Origin: Mesorhizobium loti
Lineage (GTDB): Bacteria; Pseudomonadota; Alphaproteobacteria; Rhizobiales; Rhizobiaceae
Length of the DNA stretch: 64,000 nucleotides
Direction of reading: 5' to 3'
NCBI GenBank assembly: GCA_014189435.1
Contig: CP050293.1
Coordinates: forward strand, 3,167,001-3,231,000
Both the position numbers and the translations under genes were made by a program. The notes below the pieces were generated by a model that ran no database searches, had not been told where the DNA came from, and saw only the letters and a list, made by a program, of their open reading frames with translations. This document shows positions 33,850 to 43,760 of the stretch, piece by piece (positions within the stretch are counted from its first letter, which is position 1; every line of letters starts with the position of its first letter).

Positions 33850-34821
33850 TTACCAGCGAACCAGAACAGCGCCCCAGGTGAAGCCGCCACCCATCGCTTC
33901 CAGGAGGACGAGATCGCCCTTCTTGATGCGGCCGTCGGCGACGGCCACCGAAAGCGCCAGCGGCACGGAAGCTGCCGAGGTGTTACCGTGCAAATCGACC
34001 GTAACCACCACCTTTTGCTCAGCTATCCCGAGCTTCTTGGCGGAAGCGTCAATAATTCGTTTATTGGCCTGGTGCGGCACGAACCAGTCGAGATCATCGG
34101 CCGATATGCCGGCTTGCGAGAACGTCGCCTCGATGACGTCGGTGATCATGCCGACCGCATGCTTGAAGACTTCGCGGCCCTCCATCCGCAGGTGGCCGAC
34201 GGTGCCCGTGGTCGACGGCCCGCCATCGACGAAAAGCTTGTCCTTGTGGGTTCCGTCGGAGCGCAGGCTGGCCGCCAGGACGCCATGGTCGGCGATCGTG
34301 CCAGCGCCCTCGCCTGCTTCCAGGATCAAGGCGCCGGCGCCGTCGCCGAACAGCACACAGGTCGAGCGGTCGCTCCAGTCGAGGATGCGCGAGAATGTTT
34401 CCGAGCCGATCACCAGGACCCGTTTGGCCTGGCCGCCCCGGATGTAGAGATCGGCGGTGGCTACCGCATAGACAAAGCCCGAGCAGACCGCCTGCATGTC
34501 GAAGGCAAAGCCGTGATGCATGCCGAGCCGGTTCTGGATCTCGACAGCCGTGGCTGGAAATGTGTTGTTGGGCGTCGAGGTCGCCAGCACGATCAGATCG
34601 ATGTCGGCCGGCGTAAGACCCGCATTGGCAAGGGCGGCACGCGCCGCCGCCTCTCCCAGCGAAGCCGTCGTCTCGTCATCAGCTGCGATATGGCGCTGGC
34701 GAATGCCGGTGCGCTGGGCGATCCACTCGTCGGAGGTTTCGACCATGCCTTCGAAATCGGCATTCTTCATGATTCGGCGGGGCAGCGCGGCGCCCGTGCC
34801 GCGCACGACTGATCTGATCAA
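33850..34821 (-). CDS. fabH: 3-oxoacyl-ACP synthase III
   Basis: The 323-residue condensing enzyme starts fatty acid synthesis from acetyl-CoA and malonyl-ACP. The catalytic triad is visible: Cys113 in QAVCSGF, His in FVPHQANKR (about 249) and Asn in [13 protein letters not shown] (about 279). It lies nine bases after plsX, so both are probably cotranscribed. Confidence 0.96.
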   Translation of the reverse strand: MIRSVVRGTGAALPRRIMKNADFEGMVETSDEWIAQRTGIRQRHIAADDETTASLGEAAARAALANAGLTPADIDLIVLATSTPNNTFPATAVEIQNRLGMHHGFAFDMQAVCSGFVYAVATADLYIRGGQAKRVLVIGSETFSRILDWSDRSTCVLFGDGAGALILEAGEGAGTIADHGVLAASLRSDGTHKDKLFVDGGPSTTGTVGHLRMEGREVFKHAVGMITDVIEATFSQAGISADDLDWFVPHQANKRIIDASAKKLGIAEQKVVVTVDLHGNTSAASVPLALSVAVADGRIKKGDLVLLEAMGGGFTWGAVLVRW

Positions 34822-34830
34822 AGCTCGTTC

Positions 34831-35901
34831 CTATTCCTTTGCGTCGCTAACGACGTCGGATTTCCTGTTTGCCTGGGCATGCGGATTGCGCGCATGGAAC
34901 AGATCGAGGTCGGCCTCGATACGGTCAAGCAAATTGTTGCGCACCATGTCGTAGCCAAGCTCGATCGCCGCGGCGAAACCGTCCGAATCAGCACCACCAT
35001 GGCTCTTTACCACGATGCCGTTCAGCCCCAGGAAGACGCCGCCATTGGAGCGACCGACATCCATCTTTTCGCGCAAGCGATCGAAGGCGCCCTTGGCGAA
35101 GATATAACCGATCCTGGCCATCAGAGTCCGGCTCATTGCCGCGCGCAGATAGCCACTGATCTGGCGCACAGTGCCTTCCGCCGTCTTCAACGCGATGTTG
35201 CCAGCAAAGCCTTCGGTGACGACAACGTCGACCACGCCCTTGCCGATGTCGTCGCCTTCGACGAAACCATGATAGTTCATTGAGGCCATATTGGCTTCGC
35301 GCAGCATGCGCCCGGCCTCCTTGACCTCTTCTTGGCCCTTGATCTCCTCAACCCCGACATTGAGCAGACCGACGCTGGGCCGGGCGATGCCGAAGACCGA
35401 GCGCGCCATGCCGGTGCCGAGAATGGCAAAGTCGATCAGCTGGTGCGCATCGGCGCCGATGGTGGCGCCGACGTCCAGTACCACGCTCTCACCGCGCAAT
35501 GTCGGCCAAAGGGCTGCGATCGCCGGGCGATCGATGGTGGCCATGGTGCGCAGGCAGAATTTCGACATCGCCATCAGCGCGCCAGTGTTGCCGGCCGAGA
35601 TGCAGGCGTCCGCCGTGCCGGCCTTGACCGCTTCGACGGCCTTCCACATCGACGACTTCCAGCGGCCGTGGCGCAGCGCCTGGCTCGGCTTGTCGTCCAT
35701 CCTGACCGCTATTTCGCAATGGAAGAACTCGCTGACCTCGGCGAGCTTGGGGAACTTGGCGAGTTCCGGGCGCACGACCTCCTCACGTCCGTAGATAACG
35801 AAGCGGATGTCGGGACGGCGGGTCGCGACCGTCATGAGCGCCGGAATAACCACGGCTGGTCCGTGATCGCCGCCCATGGCATCGATGGAAATCCTGATCA
35901 C
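34831..35901 (-). CDS. plsX: Phosphate acyltransferase PlsX
   Basis: The 356-residue enzyme forms acyl-phosphate from acyl-ACP, the first step of the PlsX/PlsY route to phosphatidic acid. The start [19 protein letters not shown] and the segments [21 protein letters not shown] and VEGDDIGKG are diagnostic. It is the first gene of the plsX-fabH-ihfA-merR run and lies 113 bases downstream of the DUF177 gene. Confidence 0.96.
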   Translation of the reverse strand: MIRISIDAMGGDHGPAVVIPALMTVATRRPDIRFVIYGREEVVRPELAKFPKLAEVSEFFHCEIAVRMDDKPSQALRHGRWKSSMWKAVEAVKAGTADACISAGNTGALMAMSKFCLRTMATIDRPAIAALWPTLRGESVVLDVGATIGADAHQLIDFAILGTGMARSVFGIARPSVGLLNVGVEEIKGQEEVKEAGRMLREANMASMNYHGFVEGDDIGKGVVDVVVTEGFAGNIALKTAEGTVRQISGYLRAAMSRTLMARIGYIFAKGAFDRLREKMDVGRSNGGVFLGLNGIVVKSHGGADSDGFAAAIELGYDMVRNNLLDRIEADLDLFHARNPHAQANRKSDVVSDAKE

Positions 35902-36014
35902 GCGGTATTTATCTCACGGTTAGGCGGCAGGTCGCTTTAGCGACCGCGAAGGTTCGGCGAAAATAACGGTTTTGGGCTGCCGCACAACCGACTTTTCCGT
36001 CGCGGCCGAGGTTT

Positions 36015-36563
36015 TCAGGATTTTCCCAGCAAGGATCGCAGTTTTTGCTGAAATTCATTCTCTGCCGGTTCGGTCTCGCTGCCGGCATTCAACGAGGCGC
36101 CCTGCTTGCGCGGATAAGGGTCGATGGCCAATCCGAAGTACTGCTCGGCAAGTGCCCCGACATCGATCGTGTCACCGGAAAATGTTTCGGGACTGTCAGG
36201 GCCTTCCGCGTCGAGCAGGATCTCGCCGCCGCCATCAAAACCCTGCCGTCCAAGCTTGGAGTCCTCGGGCAGCAACAGAGCTTCGACCGGTTCGTCGATA
36301 TGCGCTTCGACAGGCTCGAGCGTGACGATGCAGGCCTGGGTGATGTCGGCTTCGACGCGACCACTGATCTTCACGCCATTGCGCTTCCATGACGCAACCA
36401 GAAGCTCGGCACGATAGGATTCGACCGAAATCAGCCCGTGCTCCTCGGCCAGTGCCGCACGCTGTGCGGCATCGGCCTCGATAGTCACCGGCAGACCCTT
36501 CTGCGGCAGGCGCGTGACATTGGCGCGGAAGGATACCGGGCTTTGCGGGTCAACGTGCTTCAT
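36015..36563 (-). CDS. DUF177 (YceD-like) domain protein
   Basis: The 182-residue protein belongs to the DUF177/YceD family: GVKISGRVEADITQACIVTLEPVEAHIDEPVEALLLP (about 58-94) includes the conserved Cys. In most bacteria YceD is linked to rpmF and 23S rRNA accumulation; alphaproteobacterial members are encoded upstream of plsX as here. Its ATG overlaps the stop of the CBP3 chaperone gene (ATGA), indicating coupled translation. Confidence 0.85.
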   Translation of the reverse strand: MKHVDPQSPVSFRANVTRLPQKGLPVTIEADAAQRAALAEEHGLISVESYRAELLVASWKRNGVKISGRVEADITQACIVTLEPVEAHIDEPVEALLLPEDSKLGRQGFDGGGEILLDAEGPDSPETFSGDTIDVGALAEQYFGLAIDPYPRKQGASLNAGSETEPAENEFQQKLRSLLGKS

Positions 36564-37108
36564 TGTTCACCTCCCTTGGCGGCGGGAAAGGCCAGCGTGC
36601 CGGAAACAATCGATTCGGGTGTCTGCGCGGCCAGCCGGCTGCAGGCGTCGGTGACATAGTTGGCCAGCAGTGGGGCTTCCGACCAGGCGCCGGCATCGGG
36701 CCGGACATTGCGGGCAAGGGCCGCGGTGAGCCCGTCGAGATCGTTTCTTTCCAGGGCGTCGTCATAGGCGGCGGTTCGGCCATAAAACATCTTTGCCAGC
36801 TTTTTCATGCGTTTGGGCACGCCAACGTCGCCAATGCCCAACTCCCGCAGCGAATGATCGACGTCGAGGAAGAACTCGTCGATCAGCACCTGAGCGACCT
36901 CTTGCGCCACGCCAGCCTCACCGCGCAACCGGTGCTGGAACAGGAACATGTGCAGCGACAGCATCTCGAAACGGCCAAGCGGCGTGTCAGGCACATTCCA
37001 GTGGGAATAAAACACGGTCTGCCGCGCCGCCGCCACGATTTGTGCGTAAAGCGCCTCGGTGATAGCGCGGTTGGCGTGGCGTTCGCGGCCAAAAAAGCGC
37101 TGGAACAT
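36560..37108 (-). CDS. Ubiquinol-cytochrome c chaperone family protein (CBP3-like)
   Basis: The 182-residue helical protein has typical family segments FYSHWNVPDTPLGRFEMLSLHMFL (about 34-57), VAQVLIDEFFLDVDHSLRELGIGD and GVPKRMKKLAKMFYGR (about 95-110). Mitochondrial CBP3 helps assemble cytochrome bc1; bacterial members are assumed to act likewise. The ATG at 37108 (MFQRFFGRE) matches the family start; a longer frame to 37165 does not. It is divergent from bamE and overlaps the DUF177 gene by four bases. Confidence 0.88.
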   Translation of the reverse strand: MFQRFFGRERHANRAITEALYAQIVAAARQTVFYSHWNVPDTPLGRFEMLSLHMFLFQHRLRGEAGVAQEVAQVLIDEFFLDVDHSLRELGIGDVGVPKRMKKLAKMFYGRTAAYDDALERNDLDGLTAALARNVRPDAGAWSEAPLLANYVTDACSRLAAQTPESIVSGTLAFPAAKGGEQ

Positions 37109-37210
37109 TGGGGATGGTCTCCCGGGGACCGTTTGTTGAAGTGGCCTTGTTGCATCGGCAAGCAAGCTGGTTTACCGGTTTTGCGGCCCAGCGCAAGTTG
37201 CGGCCAGGTA

Positions 37211-37738
37211 ATGGAGTTGTTGTTGCGCGCGCTGAATTTCAAGTCGACCTTCTCGTCCAGGCCCGCTGGCGCAATCTCGCTGCTGGTGATTGTTTCGGCG
37301 CTGTCGGCCTGCCACACCAACAAGATGATCGGTGACCTCAGCCCCAGCGAGACGCTGACGCAGGGTTACGTCATCGACCAGCAGGCAGTCGATTCGGTGC
37401 CTGTCGGCTCCAGCCGCGAGCAAGTGATCCTGGCTCTTGGCACGCCGTCGACCACGGCCACGTTCGACAACGAGGCGTTTTATTACATCTCGCAGACGCG
37501 CAAACGCTACGTTGCTTTCGACAAGCCGAGGCTGGTCGACCAACATGTGCTGGCAGTCTATTTCGGCAGCGATAGCCGCGTCACCCAGATCGCCAATTAC
37601 GGCTTGAAGGATGGCAAGATGTTCGATTTCATCTCGCGCACCACACCGACCGGCGGCAAGGACCAGAACTTCCTTAGCCAGATCATCAACGGCGCCAGCA
37701 AGCTGGCCCCCGGCATTCCCGGCGGCGGCACACCCTGA
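37211..37738 (+). CDS. bamE: Outer membrane protein assembly factor BamE
   Basis: The 175-residue lipoprotein has a signal peptide with lipobox LSAC at about 31-34. The SmpA/OmlA domain includes TQGYVIDQQAVDSVPVGSSREQVILALGTPS, then the paired strands EAFYYISQTRKRYVAF and LAVYFGSDSRVTQIANYGL. BamE is the small lipoprotein of the BAM complex that inserts outer membrane barrels. The ATG at 37211 gives the signal peptide; the open frame runs back much further but that part is antisense to the chaperone gene. A terminator follows at 37791. Confidence 0.92.
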   Translation: MELLLRALNFKSTFSSRPAGAISLLVIVSALSACHTNKMIGDLSPSETLTQGYVIDQQAVDSVPVGSSREQVILALGTPSTTATFDNEAFYYISQTRKRYVAFDKPRLVDQHVLAVYFGSDSRVTQIANYGLKDGKMFDFISRTTPTGGKDQNFLSQIINGASKLAPGIPGGGTP

Positions 37739-37790
37739 TCTCCAGACTCTGAAGTTCCCCTTCGGGAACGCAGTAACATCTCAGGCGACC

Positions 37791-37822
37791 AAAAACCCGC
37801 GGGAGCAATCCTGCGGGTTTTT
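37791..37822 (+). terminator. Terminator after bamE
   Basis: AAAAACCCGCGGGA and TCCTGCGGGTTTTT form a strong stem with T-run, a rho-independent terminator 53 bases after the stop. A near copy stands at 39478. Confidence 0.88.
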
Positions 37823-37899
37823 GTTATGGCCAAGGCAAGCCCGGCTTGCCAGCAATGGGGCAAGCCCGTATCAAATCCCGGGCTTTTGGGGTTTTGAAA

Positions 37900-38445
37900 A
37901 TGAACAGTGGCGAACGCGTAGCACCGGACGGCTGGATGGCCACGGGGACGCCTGACCGGCAGATCGTGACATCCGATTGGCTTGCCATCGATCCTCCGCC
38001 AATCGACGGCGTCAGGATCAAGGAAATCAGGCCGGTCGCGACATCCAACGGCTACCTGACCGAGGTGTTCCGGGATGAGTGGGACCTCGATCAATTGCCC
38101 GTCGGCCAGGTCTTCCAGCGCACGATGTATCCGGGTGCGGTGACCGGCTGGCATGCACACAAGGTGACGCTGGATCGACTTTTCTGTTGTGTCGGCAGTG
38201 TGCGCATATCGCTCTATGACGGACGAAGGGCTTCGCCCAGCTTCGGCACGGTCTGGCACAAGATCGTCGGCGCGTTGCGACCAGCGATCGTCGTCATCCC
38301 GCCAGGCGTATGGCATGGTGTGACGGCGCTCGGGCCGGAGATCGCCCTGCTGCTCAATCTCGTCGACAAGGCCTATGCGTATGACGCGCCGGACCATTGG
38401 CGCCTGCCGCCGGACACGGATCACATCCCCTATAAGCTGGTGTAG
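37900..38445 (+). CDS. RmlC-like cupin, dTDP-4-dehydrorhamnose 3,5-epimerase family
   Basis: The 181-residue cupin has RmlC-type segments: GYLTEVFRDEWDLDQLP (about 52-68), PGAVTGWHAHKVTLDRLFCCVGSVRISLYDGR (about 79-110; HxH with the catalytic His) and IVVIPPGVWHGV (about 136-147). True RmlC enzymes epimerise C3 and C5 of dTDP-4-keto-6-deoxyglucose. No rmlA, B or D genes are nearby, so the exact sugar is open. One base separates it from the GTG of the glycosyltransferase, so the two form an operon. Confidence 0.8.
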   Translation: MNSGERVAPDGWMATGTPDRQIVTSDWLAIDPPPIDGVRIKEIRPVATSNGYLTEVFRDEWDLDQLPVGQVFQRTMYPGAVTGWHAHKVTLDRLFCCVGSVRISLYDGRRASPSFGTVWHKIVGALRPAIVVIPPGVWHGVTALGPEIALLLNLVDKAYAYDAPDHWRLPPDTDHIPYKLV

Positions 38446-38446
38446 C

Positions 38447-39454
38447 GTGGAACGACCCGGCCAATCCGATGCAACCGGGCAGAACACGCCGCTCGCCTCC
38501 GTGGTGATCGCAACCCATAACCGCCCCGCCGCCTTGCGACAGGCGCTGCGCAGCGTGCTGGGCCAGACCCTGCAGGACTTTGAAATTCTGGTGATTGGCG
38601 ATGCCTGTCGCCCAGACACGGCGGCGGTCATCGCCGAATTTGGCGATCCGCGCATCGTCTATGTCGACCTGCCGGTCAATTTCGGCGAGCAATCCGGCCC
38701 CAACAATATCGGCCTTGCCAGGGCACGCGGCCGGTTCGTGGCCTTGCTCAACCATGACGACCTCTGGTTTCCGGACCATCTCGCGGCGATGACCGGCTGG
38801 ATCGATGCGACCGGCGCCGATATCGTCATTGCTCGCGGAGCCATCATCGAACCAGCGCGGACGAAAAGCGATCCTCTCAAGACCTCAATCTATGGGATGG
38901 GCAATGGCGGGTTTTATGATCCCGTCATCACAGCCGGATACGGATCGGCACAGATGGCCAGGCGGGCATCGCTGGGCTGGCTCGGCCCCTGGCGCCCTGC
39001 CAGCGAATGCTCCTGCGAAAGTTCGCAGGACTGGCTCTTCCGGGCCTGGCGAAAGGGAGCCGTGATCGCGACCATGCCACATCTGACGGTGCTCAGCATC
39101 TTCTCCGGCCAGCGCAGTGGCAGCTACGTCGAAGACACGGCGGTGGAACAGGAAGAACTTGCCAACGACATGCTAATGCCGAACGATCTGCGCATCAAAG
39201 TTCTGGCCGCAGCGGCGGCCCCCTCTCGCCTGAAGAAATCCAGCTATCTGAAACGCAGGCTTTGGGCCGCGTGCGGTATCCATCCGAGATCCGTCGAGTT
39301 TCGCCGCAAATACGGGCGCGGCGCCTTCGTCACCAGGCTACGTGAGATACGCGGCCTGCCGGCGATGCCCTCGCGAGAACCTGGGTTGGACGACTTGTTG
39401 GCCCGCTACCGCAAGCTTGCCGAGAGCGATGGAGCCAAGCCGAACGGTGGCTGA
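38447..39454 (+). CDS. Glycosyltransferase family 2
   Basis: The 335-residue GT-A protein has ASVVIATHNRPAALRQALRSVLGQTLQDFEILVIGDA near the N terminus (about 15-52) and the DxD-type motif in LLNHDDLWFPDHLA (about 103-116). There is no membrane segment. I use the GTG at 38447, one base after the cupin stop; the open frame runs back through the cupin gene. The donor and acceptor are unknown. The gene ends just before a second terminator shared with hppA. Confidence 0.85.
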   Translation: MERPGQSDATGQNTPLASVVIATHNRPAALRQALRSVLGQTLQDFEILVIGDACRPDTAAVIAEFGDPRIVYVDLPVNFGEQSGPNNIGLARARGRFVALLNHDDLWFPDHLAAMTGWIDATGADIVIARGAIIEPARTKSDPLKTSIYGMGNGGFYDPVITAGYGSAQMARRASLGWLGPWRPASECSCESSQDWLFRAWRKGAVIATMPHLTVLSIFSGQRSGSYVEDTAVEQEELANDMLMPNDLRIKVLAAAAAPSRLKKSSYLKRRLWAACGIHPRSVEFRRKYGRGAFVTRLREIRGLPAMPSREPGLDDLLARYRKLAESDGAKPNGG

Positions 39455-39477
39455 AGCACCGTGCCTGATCCGAGCCA

Positions 39478-39515
39478 AACAAAAACCCGCGGGAATCGCT
39501 CCCCGCGGGTTTTGT
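39478..39515. terminator. Bidirectional terminator between GT2 and hppA genes
   Basis: AAAAACCCGCGGGA and CCCCGCGGGTTTTG form a strong stem, with A-run on the left and T-run on the right, so it can stop both convergent genes. It shares its first 14 bases with the bamE terminator. Confidence 0.85.
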
Positions 39516-39532
39516 TTTCGAGCGAAGCTTGC

Positions 39533-41674
39533 TTAGCCGTGCGCGAGCACGGCCAGCAGCAGGAGCGCCACGATGTTGGTGATCTTGATCGCCGGATTGA
39601 CGGCCGGGCCAGCGGTGTCCTTGTAGGGATCGCCGACCGTGTCGCCGGTCACCGAAGCCTTGTGCGCTTCGGAACCCTTCAGGTGCTTGACGCCGTCCTT
39701 GTCGACAAAGCCGTCTTCGAAGGACTTCTTGGCGTTGTCCCAGGCGCCGCCGCCCGAAGTCATCGAGATGGCGACGAACAGGCCGTTGACGATGACGCCT
39801 AGCAGCGAGGCGCCAAGGGCGGCAAAGGCGGACGCCTTCGAACCCGAGATCAGCAGCACGCCGAAATAGACGACGAGCGGCGCCAGCACCGGCAGCAGCG
39901 ACGGGATGATCATCTCGCGGATTGCCGCCTTGGTCAGCAGGTCGACCGCGCGGGCGTAGTTCGGCTTCGAGGTGCCGGCCATGATGCCCGGATCCTCGCG
40001 GAATTGCTTGCGCACTTCCTCGACGATGGCGCCCGCCGCACGGCCGACGGCCGTCATGGCGATGCCGCCGAACAGATACGGGATCAGGCCGCCGAAGATC
40101 AGGCCGGCGACGACGTAGGGGTTGGAGAGATCGAAGGAGATCTCGCCCATGCCCTGGAAGTAGGGATATTTGTCGCCATTGGCGGCAAAGAACTTCAGGT
40201 CGTTCGAGTAGGCGGCAAACAGCACCAGTGCGCCGAGACCGGCCGAACCGATGGCGTAGCCCTTGGTCACCGCCTTGGTGGTGTTGCCGACCGCGTCGAG
40301 CGCGTCGGTGGAGTGGCGCACTTCCTTGGGCAGGCCGGCCATTTCGGCAATGCCGCCGGCATTGTCGGTAACCGGACCGAAGGCATCGAGCGCAACGATC
40401 ATGCCGGCAAGACCGAGCATCGTCGTGACCGCGATCGCCGTACCGAAGAGACCGGCAAGCTGATAAGTCGAGATGATGCCACCGACGATGACGATGGCCG
40501 GCAGCGCCGTCGATTCCAGCGAGACCGCGAGGCCCTGGATGACGTTGGTGCCGTGACCGGTGACCGACGCCTGGGCGATGGAGTTGACCGGGCGCTTGTT
40601 GGTGCCGGTGTAGTACTCGGTGATCACGACGATGAGACCGGTCACCACGAGGCCGATCAGGCCGCAGATGAACAGGTTCTTGCCGGTAATAGTCATGCCG
40701 GCAACGGTGCCGATCTCGCCCCAGCCGAGCGTCACCTGAGTGGCGACGCCGAGGCCGACGATGGACAAGAGGCCGGTGACGATCAGGCCCTTGTAGAGCG
40801 CGCCCATGATCGAGCCGTTGGAACCGAGCTTGACGAAGAAGGTGCCGACGATCGAGGTCAGGATGCAGGCGCCGCAGATGGCAAGCGGATAAAGCATGGC
40901 CGCACCCAGAACGGCGGTACCGCCAAAGAAGATGGCAGCCAGAACCATGGTGGCGACGACGGTCACCGCATAGGTTTCGAACAGGTCGGCGGCCATGCCG
41001 GCGCAATCGCCGACGTTGTCGCCGACATTGTCGGCGATGGTGGCCGGGTTGCGCGGATCGTCTTCGGGAATACCGGCTTCGACCTTGCCGACGAGATCGC
41101 CGCCGACATCCGCACCCTTGGTGAAGATGCCGCCGCCGAGACGGGCGAAGATCGAGATCAGCGATGCGCCGAAGCCGAGCGAGACCAGCGAGTCGATGAC
41201 GATGCGGTCATTGGGCTGAAGGCCCATGAAGTGGGTCAGGATGAGGTAGTAGATCGATACGCCGAGCAGGGCCAGGCCAGCAACCAGCATGCCGGTGATG
41301 GCGCCCGATTTGAAGGCGATGTCGAGGCCGGCAGCGAGGCTGTTCGATGCGGCCTGCGCCGTGCGAACGTTGGCGCGAACGGAGACATGCATGCCGATGA
41401 AGCCGGCGGCGCCCGAAAGGACTGCGCCGATCAGGAAGCCGATCGCGGCGGTGATGGACAGCAACCACCAGGCGAGCACGAGGACGACGACGCCAACGAT
41501 GGCGATGGTGGTGTACTGACGCGCCAGATAGGCCTGTGCGCCCTCGCGGATGGCCGCGGAGATTTCCTGCATGCGTGCATTGCCCTGATCGGCCGCAAGG
41601 ACCGAACGTGTCGCCCAGATGGCGTAAAGGATTGAAAGCAGGCCGCAGGCGATGACGGCGGAAATAATTGTCAT
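39533..41674 (-). CDS. hppA: K(+)-independent proton-translocating pyrophosphatase
   Basis: The 713-residue inner-membrane protein has about 16 membrane helices and couples pyrophosphate hydrolysis to proton export. The substrate motif is [20 protein letters not shown] (about 175-194), followed by [19 protein letters not shown]. The residue that separates the K+-dependent from the K+-independent class is Lys in [10 protein letters not shown], which fits the K+-independent class. A cluster of acidic residues in the last third (EDGFVDKDG) is also present. It is monocistronic with its terminator at 39478. Confidence 0.95.
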   Translation of the reverse strand: MTIISAVIACGLLSILYAIWATRSVLAADQGNARMQEISAAIREGAQAYLARQYTTIAIVGVVVLVLAWWLLSITAAIGFLIGAVLSGAAGFIGMHVSVRANVRTAQAASNSLAAGLDIAFKSGAITGMLVAGLALLGVSIYYLILTHFMGLQPNDRIVIDSLVSLGFGASLISIFARLGGGIFTKGADVGGDLVGKVEAGIPEDDPRNPATIADNVGDNVGDCAGMAADLFETYAVTVVATMVLAAIFFGGTAVLGAAMLYPLAICGACILTSIVGTFFVKLGSNGSIMGALYKGLIVTGLLSIVGLGVATQVTLGWGEIGTVAGMTITGKNLFICGLIGLVVTGLIVVITEYYTGTNKRPVNSIAQASVTGHGTNVIQGLAVSLESTALPAIVIVGGIISTYQLAGLFGTAIAVTTMLGLAGMIVALDAFGPVTDNAGGIAEMAGLPKEVRHSTDALDAVGNTTKAVTKGYAIGSAGLGALVLFAAYSNDLKFFAANGDKYPYFQGMGEISFDLSNPYVVAGLIFGGLIPYLFGGIAMTAVGRAAGAIVEEVRKQFREDPGIMAGTSKPNYARAVDLLTKAAIREMIIPSLLPVLAPLVVYFGVLLISGSKASAFAALGASLLGVIVNGLFVAISMTSGGGAWDNAKKSFEDGFVDKDGVKHLKGSEAHKASVTGDTVGDPYKDTAGPAVNPAIKITNIVALLLLAVLAHG

Positions 41675-41865
41675 TGCCGGATTTTCCTCGATTGATGGCC
41701 CAAAAGAACCCCTCCCTGGGCCGTTGAGACAAAGACCGGATTCCGTGCACGGAATCCGCCTCTTCGCAGCGGTGTATGCGAAACAGGGCTGCGAACGTCA
41801 AGATATTGTTCGGTTTTTGCCCGGCTTTCGCCGCATTGCGTTCGTGCAAACCGATTGAATTGCAC

Positions 41866-42837
41866 TCAGGCCAAACCGTGCCCGGCATAGAACGGCTTGC
41901 CGCCGCCCTGAAAGCGCTGGCGCTCGTCGCCCAGCCACTGCGCCACCTGCCCATCCGTCGGGGCCGCCAGATCAGGTGGAGTGCCCCTGAACATCACCGT
42001 CTTGCCGAATCTCGACGCCTTGAACAGCTTGGGAGTGGAGTGCTCGCCACGCTTGCCGATGTAGCGTGCATGGCAGGCGAACGTGGATACGCGAACCGCG
42101 CCACGCTCGGCACAGGCTATCCAGCGGGCGGCATCCTGACTGGTGATCGTATTGCTCCAGCCGCGTCCGGCGTAGAAAGCCCTGATCGCCTCATGATCGC
42201 GCCTGGAGTAGTCGCACTCGCCGACCAGTTCGAGATACTGCGTGCGAAACGGCCGCTCGGCCAGCCAGGCACGCCGGGTGAGCGCGGCGCCCCAGTTCTC
42301 GTGCATCGCGATGAGATCATGGGCTCGGTGCCGTTGCACGCGCCGGCTGGCCCAGAGATCACCATAGGCCGCGACATAGGCTATGCGCTGATCTTGCTCG
42401 GCGAGATCGAGAAGTTGCCCGACAACACCGAGGTAGTTGGGCGAAAGCACCAGGTCATCCTCGAGAAACAGGGCCTTCTCTGCCCGCAAATCCTCGAACA
42501 CATGACGCTCTGCGCGTTCGTAGTTCATCGCGATGCCGAGGTTTTCCGGCGCCTCGACCACCTCTCCCCACGGGATAATCCGGCGAAAGGCCGCGACGCA
42601 TCGTGCAATCAGTTCGGCACGGCCCTTCTGGCGACCACTCCAGCGGTTCCAGCCGCCATCCTGAAACAGCACAACCCTGTCCGGCTCGGCGATCTGGGGG
42701 CGAAGGCTGTCGAGCACCCGGCACAGGTAGTCCGGCCTGTCGAACGAAAGGATCGCAATCGGGAAATCGACCGGCCGCGCCGGTTTTGCCTGCCTGGGGC
42801 GCCAAAGCCGGCAGCCGAGGCCTGACAGCCAATCCAT
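41866..42837 (-). CDS. Glycosyltransferase-like protein (GT-A fold)
   Basis: The 323-residue protein has PIAILSFDRPDYLCRVLDSLR near 26-46, typical of GT-A donor binding, and an acidic motif FLEDDLVLSPNYLGV at about 124-138 that matches the metal-binding DxD region. WGAALTRRAWLAER resembles the acceptor region of GT2-type enzymes. No membrane helix is present. It stands alone on the far side of hppA from the GT2/cupin pair. The sugar specificity is not predictable. Confidence 0.72.
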   Translation of the reverse strand: MDWLSGLGCRLWRPRQAKPARPVDFPIAILSFDRPDYLCRVLDSLRPQIAEPDRVVLFQDGGWNRWSGRQKGRAELIARCVAAFRRIIPWGEVVEAPENLGIAMNYERAERHVFEDLRAEKALFLEDDLVLSPNYLGVVGQLLDLAEQDQRIAYVAAYGDLWASRRVQRHRAHDLIAMHENWGAALTRRAWLAERPFRTQYLELVGECDYSRRDHEAIRAFYAGRGWSNTITSQDAARWIACAERGAVRVSTFACHARYIGKRGEHSTPKLFKASRFGKTVMFRGTPPDLAAPTDGQVAQWLGDERQRFQGGGKPFYAGHGLA

Positions 42838-42921
42838 GTTCCCGCCTCACCTCTTGCTGTTGCGCCTGCTGTGTTGTGCCCACCTTCGTTGAACAAGCTT
42901 TGCAATTCTCAAGACAATGGC

Positions 42922-42952
42922 AAGGGGCTTGAGAACGAAAGGGGCTTGAGAA
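42922..42952 (+). repeat. Short tandem repeat, 17-base period
   Basis: AAGGGGCTTGAGAA occurs at 42922-42935 and 42939-42952 in the gap between a glycosyltransferase gene and the importer genes. Confidence 0.8.
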
Positions 42953-43010
42953 GTCGGCGCTCCTTGGAGCCAACTCTCGACCGCCTTGCCAAGCCACCGT
43001 GCGCCGGCGG

Positions 43011-43760
43011 CTATTCCGCCTCCCGCCCCATGCGGCGCGCCGTGTAGCGCTCGATCGCCGACAGACCGTCATAGATCAGCACGGCAAGGGCCGCCACGAT
43101 CAGGCCGCCCTGCAGGATGAAGGCGAGATTGTTGGACAACAGCCCGGCGATGATCACTTCGCCCAGCGTCTTTGCTGCCACCGTCGAGCCGATGGTGGCG
43201 GTGGCAAGGCTGATCACCACCGACAGCCTGATGCCGCCCAGAATGATCGGAGCGCTCAGCGGCAGCTCGACCTTGGTGAGCCTTTGCCAACCGGTCATGC
43301 CGGCGCCGCGCGCCGCCTCGACCACATTGGCCGGCAGCGTCGTCAGGCCGGTCAGCGCATTTTCGAAGATCGGCAGCAGGCCGTAGAGAAACAGCGCGAT
43401 CAGTGTCGGCTTCTCGCCGAAGCCGACGGCCGGCACGGCGAGCGCCAGCACTGCCACCGGCGGAAAGGTCTGGCCGATGTTGACCAGGCTGCGCGACAGC
43501 GGCAGGAATTCGGCGCCGGCCGGTCTGGTAACCAGGATGGCAAGCGCCACCGCGACGATGGTGGCGGCCACGGTGGCGATCAGAACCGTGCGCAAATGCA
43601 GCAATGTCAGCGTCAGCAGGCTGCCCTGATTGTAGATCACCGGCGCATTGTTCTCGGTCAGCGGCTTCAGCAGCGGCTCGAACCAGCCGGGATTGGTGAC
43701 GAAGGCAACGAGCAGCACCACCAAGGCCAGCCTGAGCAGCGATGGAAGCCAGGCCTTCAT
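43011..43760 (-). CDS. yehW: Osmoprotectant ABC permease, YehW-like
   Basis: The 249-residue permease has five to six membrane segments and an EAA loop (VEAARGAGMTGWQRLTKVELP, about 133-153). It closely matches in size and order E. coli YehW (243 residues), the last gene of the yehZYXW importer. I use the ATG at 43760, which overlaps the ATPase gene stop (ATGA); the open frame starts earlier. It pairs with the YehY-like permease. Confidence 0.88.
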   Translation of the reverse strand: MKAWLPSLLRLALVVLLVAFVTNPGWFEPLLKPLTENNAPVIYNQGSLLTLTLLHLRTVLIATVAATIVAVALAILVTRPAGAEFLPLSRSLVNIGQTFPPVAVLALAVPAVGFGEKPTLIALFLYGLLPIFENALTGLTTLPANVVEAARGAGMTGWQRLTKVELPLSAPIILGGIRLSVVISLATATIGSTVAAKTLGEVIIAGLLSNNLAFILQGGLIVAALAVLIYDGLSAIERYTARRMGREAE

